From positions 3,534,001 to 3,598,000 of the forward strand of contig NZ_FNRX01000002.1 in the NCBI RefSeq assembly GCF_900105195.1: a stretch of 64,000 nt of DNA, read 5' to 3'. The notes below the pieces were generated by a model. That model was given only the letters and a program-made list of their open reading frames with translations, was not told the DNA's origin and did no database searches. Position 1 is the first letter of the stretch. Each line of letters begins with the position of its first letter. This stretch comes from Rhodococcus pyridinivorans. GTDB taxonomy: Bacteria > Actinomycetota > Actinomycetes > Mycobacteriales > Mycobacteriaceae. The translations under genes were made by a program, and so were the position numbers. Shown piece after piece: positions 1 through 9,867 of the stretch.

Positions 1-24
1 GGATGCGCCCTTCTTGTGTGCCAT
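1..24 (-). CDS. rpmA: 50S ribosomal protein L27 (5' end only)
   Basis: Only the first eight codons are inside the window. They read MAHKKGAS, the invariant N-terminus of bacterial L27. The gene continues beyond base 1. It lies 36 bp downstream of rplU on the same strand, the usual L21-L27 operon. A GGAGG-type ribosome-binding site (cctcc at about 32-36 on the plus strand) precedes the ATG at 24. Confidence 0.9.
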
Positions 25-60
25 GACGAACCCTCCTGGGGTTGAAGCTCGAAGCTCGGT

Positions 61-372
61 TTACTTGATGCCGGTGACCTTGACGACCGTCAGCTTCTGA
101 CGGTGGCCCTGGCGCTTGTGGTACCCGGTCTTGTTCTTGAACTTGTGGATGCGGATCTTCGGGCCCTTGGTGTGCTCGACGATCTCGCCGGTGACCGAGA
201 CCTTGGCCAGCTTGTCGGCGTCGGTGGTCAGTTCGGATCCGTCGACGACGAGGACCGGGGCAAGCGAGACAGCAGCGCCGGGCTCACCCTCGATCTTCTC
301 GACCTTGACGAGGTCGCCTTCAGCGACCTTGTACTGCTTACCGCCGGTCTTGACGATCGCGTACGTTGCCAT
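61..372 (-). CDS. rplU: 50S ribosomal protein L21
   Basis: A 103-residue L21 protein that binds 23S rRNA in the large ribosomal subunit. The N-terminus [16 protein letters not shown] and the C-terminal KKRQGHRQ-like basic stretch are typical of the family. The open frame runs further upstream, but the ATG at 372 gives the normal family length and start, so the longer 135-codon version is rejected. It is followed directly by rpmA in the conserved L21-L27 pair. The operon is probably driven by the promoter at 490-517, giving a leader of about 110 nt. Confidence 0.95.
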   Translation of the reverse strand: MATYAIVKTGGKQYKVAEGDLVKVEKIEGEPGAAVSLAPVLVVDGSELTTDADKLAKVSVTGEIVEHTKGPKIRIHKFKNKTGYHKRQGHRQKLTVVKVTGIK

Positions 373-489
373 CGGACGGCTACCCCTTGCTTCTTCGAAC
401 GTGCTCGCGCCACAGTGCTGCGGACGCGACTGGTCTGGTGTGGTTGCTGACTCGGGTCCCGCCGGCATCCTGAATCCGGACGCGGCTGG

Positions 490-517
490 GCACTATCGCC
501 GAGTAGCGACTGAACAA
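490..517 (-). promoter_or_regulatory. Candidate sigma-A-type promoter of rplU-rpmA
   Basis: Read on the minus strand, a TTGTTC -35-like hexamer (517-512) and a TAGTGC -10-like hexamer (495-490) are separated by 16 bp. They lie between the end of rne and the rplU start. The match is by eye only; the resulting leader of about 110 nt would leave room for ribosomal-protein control. Confidence 0.35.
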
Positions 518-566
518 GATTACGGGAAGGTGACTCCCAGGGTCAAACCGGGTGGCACGGTAGTGC

Positions 567-602
567 CCGCTTCCGGGCCGGTCGTGACCGGCCCGGAAGC
601 GG
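567..602 (-). terminator. Hairpin terminator after rne
   Basis: A perfect inverted repeat with 17-bp arms (567-583 and 586-602) and a 2-nt centre begins 5 bp beyond the rne stop codon. It has no clear U tract, as is common for actinobacterial terminators. It separates rne from the rplU promoter. Confidence 0.7.
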
Positions 603-606
603 AGGG

Positions 607-3600
607 TCATGCTTCGGCGTCCACCGGAGGTCCGGCGGGGCGCCCTGCGGCACGCCGCGAACGCGGCCGCCGCACGATCTCCACCGGCGTCTCGACCGGT
701 GTGCTCGGCCGGGAGTCCGACTCGACCCCCGTGGACGACCCGGTCGTCGCGGGGACGACGAACACCTTGGCTGTAGGCCCACCGTCCCCGGCGGGCGCTG
801 CGGCCGCCCGGGCGACCCTGCGTGCCCGACGGCGACGCGGAGCCGGTCCTGCGGCCTCGACGGAAGCCGCTCCGTCGGTGCTCTCCCCTGCGCCGGAGAC
901 GGCCGTCTCGGACACGGCAGCCTCGGGAACAGCGGTCTCCGCGACCGCGGCTTCGGCTGCTGCGACCTCTGCCTCGATCTCGGCGGGCTCGTCGGAGGCG
1001 GTCGTCACCGTGGTGGCGTCCTCCCCTGCGACGGGCTCCTTCGTCGGTGCGGCGCCCTTCTCGGGCTCGACGGCCCGCAGCGGCTCGGTGACCTTGACCG
1101 GGTCGACGTCGCCCGCAGGTGCGGACGCCGCCTCGGATGCGGTCTCGGTCGCTGCCGGCTCTGCGGCCGGAGCGTCCGCGGCCGGTGTCGAGTTGTGCGC
1201 GGCCATCGCGAGCGCGACGGGGTGCGCGGCACGCTTGACGACCTCTTCGGGCGACGGCGTCGTGTGCGTCTCGGCGGCGGGCTCCTGCGAACTCTTGTCG
1301 CGTCCACGCTTACGCCGCGAACCACCGCCGGACGAACGACCGGAGTCGTCCGAGGACTTCGACTCGATCGGCTCCGAGTGCACGATGAGGCCGCGGCCGC
1401 TGCAGTGCTCACAGGTGGTGGAGAACGCCTCGACGAGACCGGTCCCGAGCCGCTTGCGCGTCATCTGGACCAGGCCGAGCGAGGTGACCTCCGAGACCTG
1501 GTGGCGGGTGCGGTCCCGGCCGAGGGCCTCGGTCAGGCGACGCAGTACGAGGTCGCGGTTCGACTCGAGGACCATGTCGATGAAGTCGACGACGATCATG
1601 CCGCCGATGTCGCGCAGGCGCATCTGGCGGACGATCTCCTCGGCCGCCTCGAGGTTGTTACGGGTGACCGTCTCCTCGAGGTTGCCGCCGGAACCGGTGA
1701 ACTTGCCGGTGTTGACATCGATGACGGTCATCGCCTCGGTGCGGTCGATGACGAGCGTGCCGCCGGACGGCAGCCACACCTTGCGGTCGAGAGCCTTCGC
1801 GAGCTGCTCGTCGATGCGGTGCGCACCGAAGACGTCCACCGAGTTCTCCGAACGGTAGCGCTCGACGCGCGGCAGCAGGTCGGGTGCGACCGTCCGGATG
1901 TAGCTCTCGACGGTGTTCCACGCCGAGTCGCCCTCGATGACGAGCTTGGAGAAGTCCTCGTTGAACAGGTCTCGCACGACCTTCACGAGCAGATCCGGCT
2001 CCTCGTAGAGCGTCTTCGGCTGGCCCGAGGCGTCGGCCTGCAGCTTCTCGGACTGCTCGCGGATCGACTCCCACTGCGTCTGCAGGCGGGTGACGTCGCG
2101 CGAGAGTTCCTCCTCGCTCACGCCCTCGGCGGCGGTACGGATGATCACGCCCGCCTCGGAGGGGACGATCTCGCGGAGGATGTCCTTCAGACGCTTGCGC
2201 TCGGTGTCGGGGAGCTTGCGGCTGATGCCCGTGGACGAACCTCCCGGCACGTAGACCAGGAAGCGTCCGGCGAGGCTGATCTGGGTGGTCAGACGCGCGC
2301 CCTTGTGACCGACCGGGTCCTTGCTGACCTGCACGACCACCTGGTCGCCGGGCTTGAGGGCCTGCTCGATCTTGCGGGAGTTGCCTCCGAGGCCGGCGGC
2401 CTCCCAGTTCACCTCACCCGCGTAGAGCACGCCGTTGCGGCCACGGCCGATGTCGATGAACGCCGCCTCCATGGACGGGAGGACGTTCTGCACGCGACCG
2501 AGGTAGATGTTGCCGACCATCGACGCCGAACCGGAGGTCGTGACGAAGTGCTCGACGAGGATGCCGTCCTCGAGCACCGCGACCTGCGTCATGCCCGCGT
2601 GGGAACCGCCCGTGCGTTCGCGCACGACCATGACCCGGTCGACAGCCTCGCGGCGGGCGAGGAACTCGGATTCGGTGAGGATCGGGGGCCGGCGGCGACC
2701 GGCCTCGCGACCGTCGCGACGACGCTGACGCTTCGCCTCGAGGCGCGTCGAACCGCTGATGCCCTGGACCTCGTCCTTGGCGCGGCTCTTCGGACGCGGC
2801 TCCCGCTCGTGGACGACCGTGGGAACCGAGTCGTCGTCGGTGCTCGCGGTGTCGGTGTCGGAACCGCGACGGCGACGGCGACGGCGGCGACGACGGGACG
2901 TCCCCCCGCCCTGCTCGTCGTCGGTGTCGTGCTCGTCGCTGCTCTGCTCGTCGCCCGAGGCGGACTCGTCGGAGGTGCTCTCCTCGGTGCCGGCGGTCTC
3001 CTCGGCGGGAGTCTCCGCTGCGGTGGACTCCGCTTCGGCGGACTTCTCCGTCTCCGCGGCCGCGGACTTCTCCGTCTCCGCGGCGGCGGACTCGGAGTCC
3101 TCGCCGGTCGCGGTCGTCTCGTCCTGCTGGTCGGTGTCGGTGCCGTCCCCGCGTCCACGTCCACGACCGCGACGTCCGCGTCGGCGGCGACGCGGCTGGT
3201 CGTCCTGGTCTTCGTCCGCCTGGTGCGACGGCGCTTCCTCGGTGGACTCGGCGGCCGGCTCGGCGGTCTGCTGCTCGTCCTCGGCCGGTGCCTGCTCGGT
3301 GTCCTTTCCGCGGCGTGCGCGCCGGCGACGCGGGCGGGTCTCCTCCTCTCCCTCGGCAGGCGAGGGTACCTCGGGCTGGAGGAACAGCGGTGCAGCGACG
3401 ATCGGCTCGGCCGTGGTGGACGGCTCGGGCATCTCGAACAGCGGCGTGCTCTGCTCCACCGACGTGAACAACCCGGTGGGTCCTCCGACGGAGGGGATCT
3501 CGACGGCCTGCGGTGCGGTCTCGTCCGCGGTCTTCTCGGCGGGTCGCAGCTCGTCGCTCTCGACCGGCTCGGCCTCGGCGGTCTCCGCAGCCTCGGCCGC

Positions 3601-3927
3601 AGGCTCGGGAGTCGCCTCCGCGGCAGGCTCGGGGGCGGTCTCGGCCTCGGGAGCCGTCTCGGCTTCCTGCACGGCGGGCTCGGCCGTGCCCGTGTCGTCG
3701 CTCAACGCAGCGTGCAGGTCCTCCGCGACGTCGCGTGGGAGGGTCGAGTGCGCACTGCGCAGCTCGGTGCCGCGCTCGGCGGCTTTCGCGATCACCTGCT
3801 TACTGGTCAGCCCCAGCAGCTTGGCGAGGGCATGGACGCGGATCTTGGCAGGCAGACCGAGGAGGTTCCGTCCCCCTGCGTCCGACGCTTCGATCGAGTT
3901 GTTCTCCGGCGGCTCTTGATCGGCCAC
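607..3927 (-). CDS. rne: Ribonuclease E/G family protein
   Basis: This is the main mRNA-decay and rRNA-processing endoribonuclease, 1106 residues. In order: an N-terminal module (about 20-75, LPAKIRVHALAKLLGL) resembling the IF2_N domain; a long acidic and Arg-rich low-complexity region (about 80-440) with near-exact repeats of AAETEKSA; an S1 RNA-binding domain (about 470-555, IYLGRVQNVLPSMEAAFIDI); the DNase I-like catalytic core with metal-binding Asp in VIDVNTG and VVDFIDM (about residue 780); and the Zn-link CEHCSG near 840. A second disordered tail rich in Ala/Glu with an Arg-rich end follows. This is the actinobacterial layout, in which disordered arms flank the core on both sides. It is flanked by ndk upstream and rplU downstream, as in mycobacteria. 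The start MADQEPPENN is the only good one ahead of the IF2_N module. Confidence 0.93.
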   Translation of the reverse strand: MADQEPPENNSIEASDAGGRNLLGLPAKIRVHALAKLLGLTSKQVIAKAAERGTELRSAHSTLPRDVAEDLHAALSDDTGTAEPAVQEAETAPEAETAPEPAAEATPEPAAEAAETAEAEPVESDELRPAEKTADETAPQAVEIPSVGGPTGLFTSVEQSTPLFEMPEPSTTAEPIVAAPLFLQPEVPSPAEGEEETRPRRRRARRGKDTEQAPAEDEQQTAEPAAESTEEAPSHQADEDQDDQPRRRRRGRRGRGRGRGDGTDTDQQDETTATGEDSESAAAETEKSAAAETEKSAEAESTAAETPAEETAGTEESTSDESASGDEQSSDEHDTDDEQGGGTSRRRRRRRRRRGSDTDTASTDDDSVPTVVHEREPRPKSRAKDEVQGISGSTRLEAKRQRRRDGREAGRRRPPILTESEFLARREAVDRVMVVRERTGGSHAGMTQVAVLEDGILVEHFVTTSGSASMVGNIYLGRVQNVLPSMEAAFIDIGRGRNGVLYAGEVNWEAAGLGGNSRKIEQALKPGDQVVVQVSKDPVGHKGARLTTQISLAGRFLVYVPGGSSTGISRKLPDTERKRLKDILREIVPSEAGVIIRTAAEGVSEEELSRDVTRLQTQWESIREQSEKLQADASGQPKTLYEEPDLLVKVVRDLFNEDFSKLVIEGDSAWNTVESYIRTVAPDLLPRVERYRSENSVDVFGAHRIDEQLAKALDRKVWLPSGGTLVIDRTEAMTVIDVNTGKFTGSGGNLEETVTRNNLEAAEEIVRQMRLRDIGGMIVVDFIDMVLESNRDLVLRRLTEALGRDRTRHQVSEVTSLGLVQMTRKRLGTGLVEAFSTTCEHCSGRGLIVHSEPIESKSSDDSGRSSGGGSRRKRGRDKSSQEPAAETHTTPSPEEVVKRAAHPVALAMAAHNSTPAADAPAAEPAATETASEAASAPAGDVDPVKVTEPLRAVEPEKGAAPTKEPVAGEDATTVTTASDEPAEIEAEVAAAEAAVAETAVPEAAVSETAVSGAGESTDGAASVEAAGPAPRRRRARRVARAAAAPAGDGGPTAKVFVVPATTGSSTGVESDSRPSTPVETPVEIVRRPRSRRAAGRPAGPPVDAEA

Positions 3928-4372
3928 GTAGGTCTCCTAAGGCCCCCGGGCGCGTCCACCACCGACAACAGCGATGTGAGCGGCCACGCGGGGGCGCAGC
4001 TTGTGTACTCGCGCCGGGTGGGCGCGAGTCCTTCCGGTCTCGCATCGCGCGGTCGTCCGGTGCCCGTTTTCACTGCACGGCCGAGCAATGCCTGGCTTGA
4101 TCGCGGGTCGAGCGCCGGAACATCCAGCGTGCCGCCGAGCGAGGTGTCTCCTTCGTCCTCGGCCACAGCGATGTCGGGCATCGATCCGTGATGTCGTTCG
4201 GCCGCTCCGCACGCGGTGTGTGCGGAGCAACCTCTGCCAGTATCCCACACGGAGATGCACGGATACGCCAACGGCGCCCCGGAGGGCGCCGTCGGCGGTG
4301 TCGGGAGGCGCGAAGCGCGACGCCCCGAGAGGTTTCGTGAGCGACACGCCAGGCGCCGCTCGTGCGGGGCTG
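3928..4372. other. Gap between ndk and rne
   Basis: No convincing gene is seen in these 445 bp. The frames that are open lack recognisable motifs and are shadows of one another. The stretch must carry the rne promoter and leader. It holds a perfect small hairpin (4273-4290: arms GGCGCCC/GGGCGCC, 4-nt loop) about 80 bp beyond the ndk stop, which may end the valS-folC-ndk transcript. Confidence 0.5.
4273..4290 (-). terminator. Small GC hairpin downstream of ndk
   Basis: Seven-base perfect arms GGCGCCC and GGGCGCC with a CGGA loop. It is placed where a terminator for the minus-strand ndk transcript would be expected, but it has no U tract and is short. Confidence 0.4.
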
Positions 4373-4792
4373 TTACTTCGCAGCCAGGGCGGGGAACCAG
4401 AGAGCGATCTCGCGCTCGGCGGACTCCACCGAGTCGGAGCCGTGGACCAGGTTCTCGCCCGGGTCCAGGCCGAGGTCGCCGCGGATCGAGCCGGGCACGG
4501 CCTTCTCGACCGGATCGGTGCCACCGGCGAGTTGACGGAACGCCGCGATCGCGCGCGGGCCTTCGAGGACCGCGGCCACGAGGGGGCCGCCGGTAATGAA
4601 CTCGATCAGCGAGGGATAGAAGGGTTTGCCCTCGTGCTCGGCGTAGTGCGCTCCGGCGACCTCCTCCGTCGCAGTGCGCAGCTCGAGAGCCACGATGTCC
4701 AGCCCCTTGCGCTCGATGCGCGAGAGGATCTCTCCGACGTGACGGCGTGCGACGCCGTCGGGCTTGATCAGTACCAGGGTCCGCTCAGTCAC
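4373..4792 (-). CDS. ndk: Nucleoside diphosphate kinase
   Basis: This enzyme transfers the gamma-phosphate between nucleoside tri- and diphosphates through a phospho-histidine. The 139-residue length is standard. The N-terminus [16 protein letters not shown] and the active-site histidine in NLVHGSDS (about residue 117) are both present, as is the Kpn-loop region [17 protein letters not shown]. It sits 9 bp downstream of the DUF4233 gene in the valS-folC-DUF4233-ndk run, probably one transcript. No missing residue or frameshift is visible. Confidence 0.97.
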   Translation of the reverse strand: MTERTLVLIKPDGVARRHVGEILSRIERKGLDIVALELRTATEEVAGAHYAEHEGKPFYPSLIEFITGGPLVAAVLEGPRAIAAFRQLAGGTDPVEKAVPGSIRGDLGLDPGENLVHGSDSVESAEREIALWFPALAAK

Positions 4793-4801
4793 GCGACAAG
4801 C

Positions 4802-5212
4802 CTAGAGGTCGTCCCGCTGGCCCGGCAGCAGACCCCTGGATTCGCGATCCCTGATGTCCTTGCGCAGGTAGAAGATGTACGCCCACACCGCGGCGAAGAG
4901 CACACCCACCGCACCGAACGCGAGGTCGACGAAGAAGCCGAGCACGGCGAGCACCTGCAGCGTGATGTTGAACGGGATCGCCCACGACTTCTTCTGCACC
5001 CCGGCTCCGAGGAACATGAGAACGGCGAGGCCCACGACGTAGGTCGTCGACCACGCGCTCAGTCCCCCGCCGACGGTCGCGATCACCGGCAGCACCAGCA
5101 GCACCACGATCGCCTCGAGCACGAGCGTTCCCGCCATCACGCCGCGGAAGCCCTTCCAGGGGTCCGTCGTCGGCGGCCGGAACTTCTGTTCCTCCGGCTT
5201 GTCGTTGCTCAC
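4802..5212 (-). CDS. DUF4233 small integral membrane protein
   Basis: A 136-residue protein with a short polar N-terminus (about 1-30, [18 protein letters not shown]) and about four hydrophobic segments (for example VLEAIVVLLVLPVIATVGGG and VVGLAVLMFLGAG), then a basic tail. It matches the actinobacterial DUF4233 family found between folC and ndk (Rv2446c position). Function unknown. The GTG start at 5212 overlaps the folC stop as GTGA, indicating translational coupling; the frame open further upstream is an artefact of reading through folC. Confidence 0.85.
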   Translation of the reverse strand: MSNDKPEEQKFRPPTTDPWKGFRGVMAGTLVLEAIVVLLVLPVIATVGGGLSAWSTTYVVGLAVLMFLGAGVQKKSWAIPFNITLQVLAVLGFFVDLAFGAVGVLFAAVWAYIFYLRKDIRDRESRGLLPGQRDDL

Positions 5213-6630
5213 GCGGGATCCTTTCCGAACAGACTGCGGGCCGCACCTGCGGTCACCACCGAACCGGTGACCACGACCCCGGCGCCCGACACCGCTTCGC
5301 CGGGCTCGCCGACCTCCTCCGCGATCGCGATCGCGGTTTCGATCGCATCCGGGAGCGTCGCCGCGGTGACGACCCGTTCGTCGCCGAATCGGGCGACGGC
5401 GATGTTCGCGAGATCGTCGACGTCCATCGCTCGCGGCGACCCGTTGTGGGTGACGACAATCTCGTCGAAGACCGGTTCGAGCGCCTCGATCAGACCTGCG
5501 ACGTCCTTGTCGGCCATCACGCTCACGACGCCCACGAGCTTGCGGAAGTCGAATTCCTGGGCGAGCGCGGCCGCGAGGGCCTTCGCGCCGTGCGGATTGT
5601 GCGCGGCGTCGAGGAAGACGGTGGGCGCATTGCGCACCCGCTCGAGCCGGCCCGGCGTGGTCACCGACGCGAACGCGTCGCGCACCGCCTCGACATCGAG
5701 CTGCTTGCCGGGGCCCGCCCCGAAGAACGCCTCGACCGCGGCCAGCGCGACCGACGCGTTGTGCGCCTGGTGCTCGCCGTGGAGCGGCAGGAAGATGTCG
5801 GTGTAGAGACCCCCGAGACCCTGCAGGTCGATCTGCTGTCCGCCGACGGCGACCGCACGCCGCACCACCGCGAACTCGGATCCCTGACGGGCCACGGCCG
5901 CGTCGGCCTCGACGGCCTGCCGCAGCAGCACGTCCATCGCCTCCGGTTCCTGCTGCGCGATGATCGCCACGGTGTCGCGGGGCACGAGACCGTCGTCGGG
6001 TGCCTTCTTGATGATCCCGGCCTTCTCCCCCGCGATCTCCGTGAGGGTGTCGCCGAGATAGCCGGTGTGGTCGATGCCGACGGGCGTGATCACCGCGACC
6101 TGCCCGGTGACGACGTTCGTGGCGTCCCACCGTCCGCCGAGACCGACCTCGACGACCGCCACGTCGACGGGTGCATCGGCGAATGCCGCGAACGCCATGG
6201 CCGTGGTGACCTCGAATTTGCTCATCTTCGGGCCACCGGCCGCCTCGGACTGCTCGTCGATCATCCGGACGTACGGTTCGATGTCGCGGTAGGTGTCGAC
6301 GTAGGTCCGCGGCGAGACCGGCGCGCCGTCGATGCTGATCCGCTCGGAGGCGAGCTGCAGGTGCGGGCTCGTCGTCCGGCCGACCCGGTGGTGCATGCGG
6401 GTGAGCAGCGCGTCGATCATCCGGGTTGTCGACGTCTTGCCGTTCGTGCCGGCCACGTGGATCGACGGGTAGCTGTTCTGCGGCGAGCCGAGGATGTCCA
6501 TGAGCGCGGCGATCCGCGCCAGGGACGGCTCGATCTTCGTTTCCGGCCAGCGCTTGTCGAGCTCGGCTTCGACGAGCGTCAGTTCGGCCAGGTCCACCGG
6601 GGACGGCGCCCCCGGGGTGTCGGTGCTCAC
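5209..6630 (-). CDS. folC: Folylpolyglutamate synthase/dihydrofolate synthase
   Basis: FolC adds glutamate to dihydropteroate and to folates in the cytosol. The 473-residue protein has the Mur-ligase-type P-loop [11 protein letters not shown] near residue 60, the folate/omega-loop segment GRWDATNVV and the C-terminal Mur-ligase domain with the DAAHNPHGA signature. The GTG start at 6630 overlaps the valS stop by 4 bp (GTGA), and its own stop overlaps the next gene in the same way, so the three genes are translationally coupled. Upstream reading frame inside valS is not coding. Confidence 0.95.
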   Translation of the reverse strand: MSTDTPGAPSPVDLAELTLVEAELDKRWPETKIEPSLARIAALMDILGSPQNSYPSIHVAGTNGKTSTTRMIDALLTRMHHRVGRTTSPHLQLASERISIDGAPVSPRTYVDTYRDIEPYVRMIDEQSEAAGGPKMSKFEVTTAMAFAAFADAPVDVAVVEVGLGGRWDATNVVTGQVAVITPVGIDHTGYLGDTLTEIAGEKAGIIKKAPDDGLVPRDTVAIIAQQEPEAMDVLLRQAVEADAAVARQGSEFAVVRRAVAVGGQQIDLQGLGGLYTDIFLPLHGEHQAHNASVALAAVEAFFGAGPGKQLDVEAVRDAFASVTTPGRLERVRNAPTVFLDAAHNPHGAKALAAALAQEFDFRKLVGVVSVMADKDVAGLIEALEPVFDEIVVTHNGSPRAMDVDDLANIAVARFGDERVVTAATLPDAIETAIAIAEEVGEPGEAVSGAGVVVTGSVVTAGAARSLFGKDPA

Positions 6631-9287
6631 GCCGCGCCCAGCTCCTTCAGTCGTGCGGTGATCCGTGCGATCTCCTCTTCCGCGATCTGCTTGCGACCGC
6701 GGATCTTCTCGACCACCTGATCGGGTGCCTTCGCGAGGAAGGCCTCGTTCGACAGCTTCGCGGAGGTGCCCGTCAGTTCCTTCTCCGCGGCGGCGAGATC
6801 CTTGCGCAGGCGCGCGATCTCGGCGCCGACGTCGATGCTGCCGGAGGTGTCGAGCTCGACGGTGACCGTCGCGCGGCTCAGCCGGACCTCGATCGACGCG
6901 GTGGCCGAGAACGAGTCCTCCGGCGCGGTCAGGCGCGCGAGCGACTGCACGGCCGGCACCTGCGCGACGAGATCGGCGTCCTCGACACCGACGAGCCGGG
7001 CCGCGACCTTCTGTGACGGCTTGAGACCCTGGTCGCTGCGAAACCGGCGGATCTCGGTGACGAGCCTCTGCAGGTCGGCGACCCGCTGCGCCGCGGTCTC
7101 GTCGGTGGCGATGCCGGACGTCTCGGGCCAGGACGCGACGACGACGGACTCGCCACCGGTGAGCACCTTCCACAGGGTCTCGGTGACGAACGGGATGACC
7201 GGGTGCAGCAGGCGCAGCAGCTGGTCGAGGACGGTGCCGAGCACAATCTTGGTGCCGTCGGCGTGGGCGCTGCCCTCGGCGAGCTGGACCTTGGCGAGCT
7301 CGAGATACCAGTCGCAGACCTCGTCCCACGCGAAGTGGTAGAGCGCCTCGCACGCCTTCGAGAACTCGTAATGATCGAAGGCCGCGTCGACCTCGGTCCG
7401 CACCTGCTCGAGGCGGTCGAGGATCCACCGGTCGGCGTCGGTGAGCTGCTGGCGGGCCGGGAGCTCGCCGATCACCGCGCCGTTCATCAATGCGAACTTG
7501 GTCGCGTTGAACAGCTTGTTCGCGAAGTTGCGCGACGACTGGGCGTGGTCCTCACCGACGGCGAGATCGCCACCCGGGTTCGCGCCGCGCGCCAGCGTGA
7601 AGCGCAGGGCGTCGGCGCCGAAACGCTCGACCCAGTCGAGCGGGTCGATGCCGTTGCCGCGCGACTTCGACATCTTCTTGCCGAACTGGTCGCGGACGAG
7701 GCCGTGCAGGAACAGATCCCGGAACGGCACCTGCGCCTGGTGCACCGCGTCGTCACCCGACACGTAGGTGCCGAACATCATCATGCGGGCGACCCAGAAG
7801 AACAGGATGTCGTAGCCGGTGACGAGAACGCTGGTGGGATAGAACTTGTCGAGCTCGGGGGTCTTCTCCGGCCAGCCCATCGTGGAGAACGGCCACAGGC
7901 CGGACGAGAACCACGTGTCGAGCACGTCCGGGTCCTGCTCCCAGCCCTCGGGGGCGATCTCGTCGGGGCCGAAGCACTCGACCTCGCCGTTCGGGCCGTA
8001 CCAGATCGGGATGCGGTGACCCCACCACAGCTGACGCGAGATGCACCAGTCGTGCATGTTGTCGACCCAGTCGAACCAGCGCGGTTCCTGGCTCGCCGGG
8101 TGGATGACGGTGTGACCGTTGCGCACCGCGTCGCCGGCAGCCTTGGCGAGCTTGTCTACCTTGACCCACCACTGCATCGACAGCCGCGGCTCGATGGTCT
8201 CGCCGGACCGCTCGGAGTGGCCGACGCTGTGCAGGTAGGGGCGCTTCTCGGCGACGACGCGGCCCTGCGCGGCGAGTTCCTCGCGGATCGCGATGCGCGC
8301 CTCGAAACGGTCCATGCCGTCGAAGCGGGTGCCGGAGTCGGCGATACGACCGGCCTTGTCCATGATCGTGGGCATCGGCAGGTCGTGCCGCAGGCCCATC
8401 TCGAAGTCGTTGGGGTCGTGCGCAGGCGTGATCTTCACTGCGCCCGTACCGAATTCGGGGTCGACGTATTCGTCGGCGATGATCGGGATCTGCCGGCCGG
8501 TGATCGGGTGCTCGAGCGTCGTGCCGATGATGTCCTTGTAGCGCTCGTCTTCGGGGTGCACCGCGACGGCGGTGTCGCCGAGCATCGTCTCCACACGAGT
8601 GGTAGCGACGACGACGTGCGGCTCGTCGTCGTTCAGGGAGCCGTAGCGCAGGGAGACGAGTTCGCCCTCGACCTCCTCGAACTTCACCTCGATGTCGGAG
8701 ATCGCGGTCTGCAGCACGGGCGACCAGTTGACCAGGCGCTCGGCCCGGTAGATCAGCCCCTCGTCGTAGAGGCGCTTGAACATCGTCTGCACCGCGCGGG
8801 ACAGCCCCTCGTCCATGGTGAAGCGGTCGCGCGACCAGTCCACACCGTCGCCGATGCGACGCATCTGGCCCTGGATCATGCCGCCGGACTCGGCTTTCCA
8901 CTGCCAGACCTTCTCGATGAAGGCCTCGCGACCGAGGTCCTCCTTCTTCTTGCCGTCGGCGGCGAGCTGCTTCTCGACGACGGTCTGGGTGGCGATGCCG
9001 GCGTGGTCCATGCCGGGCAGCCACAGCACCTCGTAGCCCTGCATGCGCTTACGGCGGGAGAGCACGTCCATGAGGGTGTGGTCGAGGGCGTGACCCATGT
9101 GCAGGCTGCCGGTGACGTTCGGCGGCGGCAGGACGATCGAGTACCCGGGCTTGTCGCTCGTGGGGTCGGCCTCGAAGTAGCCGGCGTCGACCCACTGCTG
9201 GTAGAGCTCCGCTTCGACGGCGCTGGGGTCCCAGCTCTTGGGAAGGGCGTCGGCGGGGTTCTGCGAGTTCTCTGGCGCACTGGTCAC
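6627..9287 (-). CDS. valS: Valyl-tRNA synthetase
   Basis: A class Ia aminoacyl-tRNA synthetase of 886 residues that charges tRNA-Val and edits misacylated threonine. The HIGH motif is HMGH at 63-66 and KMSKS is KKMSKSRGN near 540. The CP1 editing domain lies between them, the anticodon-binding domain follows, and the C-terminal coiled-coil tRNA arm is visible ([20 protein letters not shown]). The start is GTG at 9287. It leads the valS-folC-DUF4233-ndk group. No T-box-like leader was seen. Confidence 0.97.
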   Translation of the reverse strand: MTSAPENSQNPADALPKSWDPSAVEAELYQQWVDAGYFEADPTSDKPGYSIVLPPPNVTGSLHMGHALDHTLMDVLSRRKRMQGYEVLWLPGMDHAGIATQTVVEKQLAADGKKKEDLGREAFIEKVWQWKAESGGMIQGQMRRIGDGVDWSRDRFTMDEGLSRAVQTMFKRLYDEGLIYRAERLVNWSPVLQTAISDIEVKFEEVEGELVSLRYGSLNDDEPHVVVATTRVETMLGDTAVAVHPEDERYKDIIGTTLEHPITGRQIPIIADEYVDPEFGTGAVKITPAHDPNDFEMGLRHDLPMPTIMDKAGRIADSGTRFDGMDRFEARIAIREELAAQGRVVAEKRPYLHSVGHSERSGETIEPRLSMQWWVKVDKLAKAAGDAVRNGHTVIHPASQEPRWFDWVDNMHDWCISRQLWWGHRIPIWYGPNGEVECFGPDEIAPEGWEQDPDVLDTWFSSGLWPFSTMGWPEKTPELDKFYPTSVLVTGYDILFFWVARMMMFGTYVSGDDAVHQAQVPFRDLFLHGLVRDQFGKKMSKSRGNGIDPLDWVERFGADALRFTLARGANPGGDLAVGEDHAQSSRNFANKLFNATKFALMNGAVIGELPARQQLTDADRWILDRLEQVRTEVDAAFDHYEFSKACEALYHFAWDEVCDWYLELAKVQLAEGSAHADGTKIVLGTVLDQLLRLLHPVIPFVTETLWKVLTGGESVVVASWPETSGIATDETAAQRVADLQRLVTEIRRFRSDQGLKPSQKVAARLVGVEDADLVAQVPAVQSLARLTAPEDSFSATASIEVRLSRATVTVELDTSGSIDVGAEIARLRKDLAAAEKELTGTSAKLSNEAFLAKAPDQVVEKIRGRKQIAEEEIARITARLKELGAA

Positions 9288-9319
9288 CCGTCAATCGTAA
9301 GCGTCGCGGCGAACCTCCT

Positions 9320-9385
9320 GGACACGGGCCACGACAGAGATGGACAAGGGTCGCGACAGAGCCGGACAGGGGTCGCGACAGAAGA
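9320..9385. repeat. Three tandem copies of a 22-bp repeat
   Basis: Copies at 9320-9341, 9342-9363 and 9364-9385 share the pattern GGACAnGGGtCGCGACAGA. Copies two and three differ at only a few positions; copy one is more diverged. They lie between the divergent valS and YtxH-like genes, where both promoters must be. Confidence 0.8.
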
Positions 9386-9469
9386 GTGTGGCCCGCTCCC
9401 CGACCGGGTATCGCAGTGCCGGGCGGCCGAATGCGCGGACGCCGAACGGACAGGACGGAGGACACCGTC

Positions 9470-9835
9470 ATGATGCGGGCATTGATCTTCGCTGCAGGTG
9501 CGGCCGCGGGATTCGTCGCGGGGACCCGGGCGGGACGCGAGACCTACGACAAGATGCGGGGGCGTTCGAACGAGCTGTGGCACAACCCGGCAGTGCAGGA
9601 AAAGGTCATTCCTGCGGTACAGGACAAGGTGACGGAAGCGGCCGGCGTCGTGAAGGAGAAGGCACCGCACCTCCAGGAGACGGTCGGTGGTCTCGCCGAG
9701 AAGGTCACCCATCGCGGCGGATCGGGTCAGCACTCGGCCGGTTCCGGTTCCGCGACGAGCGAGTCGACACCGGCCACCGACGAGCCCACGCGTCCGCCGG
9801 TCTCGCCGGGCGACCAGCGGCGCCCCCCCGAATAG
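9470..9835 (+). CDS. YtxH-like small protein
   Basis: A 121-residue protein with an N-terminal hydrophobic, Gly/Ala-rich segment (MMRALIFAAGAAAGFVAGTR) followed by a charged helix (AGRETYDKMRGRS, then repeated VQEKVIPAVQDKV) and a Ser/Pro/Thr-rich tail. This pattern is seen in actinobacterial YtxH-domain proteins, which are probably membrane-anchored stress or envelope proteins of unknown role. The ATG at 9470 has a GGAGG ribosome-binding site 7 bp upstream; the longer open frame from 9386 runs through the 22-bp repeat and is unlikely. Confidence 0.75.
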   Translation: MMRALIFAAGAAAGFVAGTRAGRETYDKMRGRSNELWHNPAVQEKVIPAVQDKVTEAAGVVKEKAPHLQETVGGLAEKVTHRGGSGQHSAGSGSATSESTPATDEPTRPPVSPGDQRRPPE

Positions 9836-9867
9836 CGAGGCAGTAGACCCCGAGCGGACGTCCTCGG

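Noticed and set aside
1195..4191. Very long plus-strand frame (about 998 codons) opposite rne
   Set aside because: It is the antisense shadow of rne created by high GC and codon bias; it has no recognisable domain and Arg/Gly/Leu-rich content typical of shadows.
9288..9469. T-box or riboswitch upstream of valS
   Set aside because: No T-box motif or long structured leader; only the 22-bp repeats and a short gap are seen.
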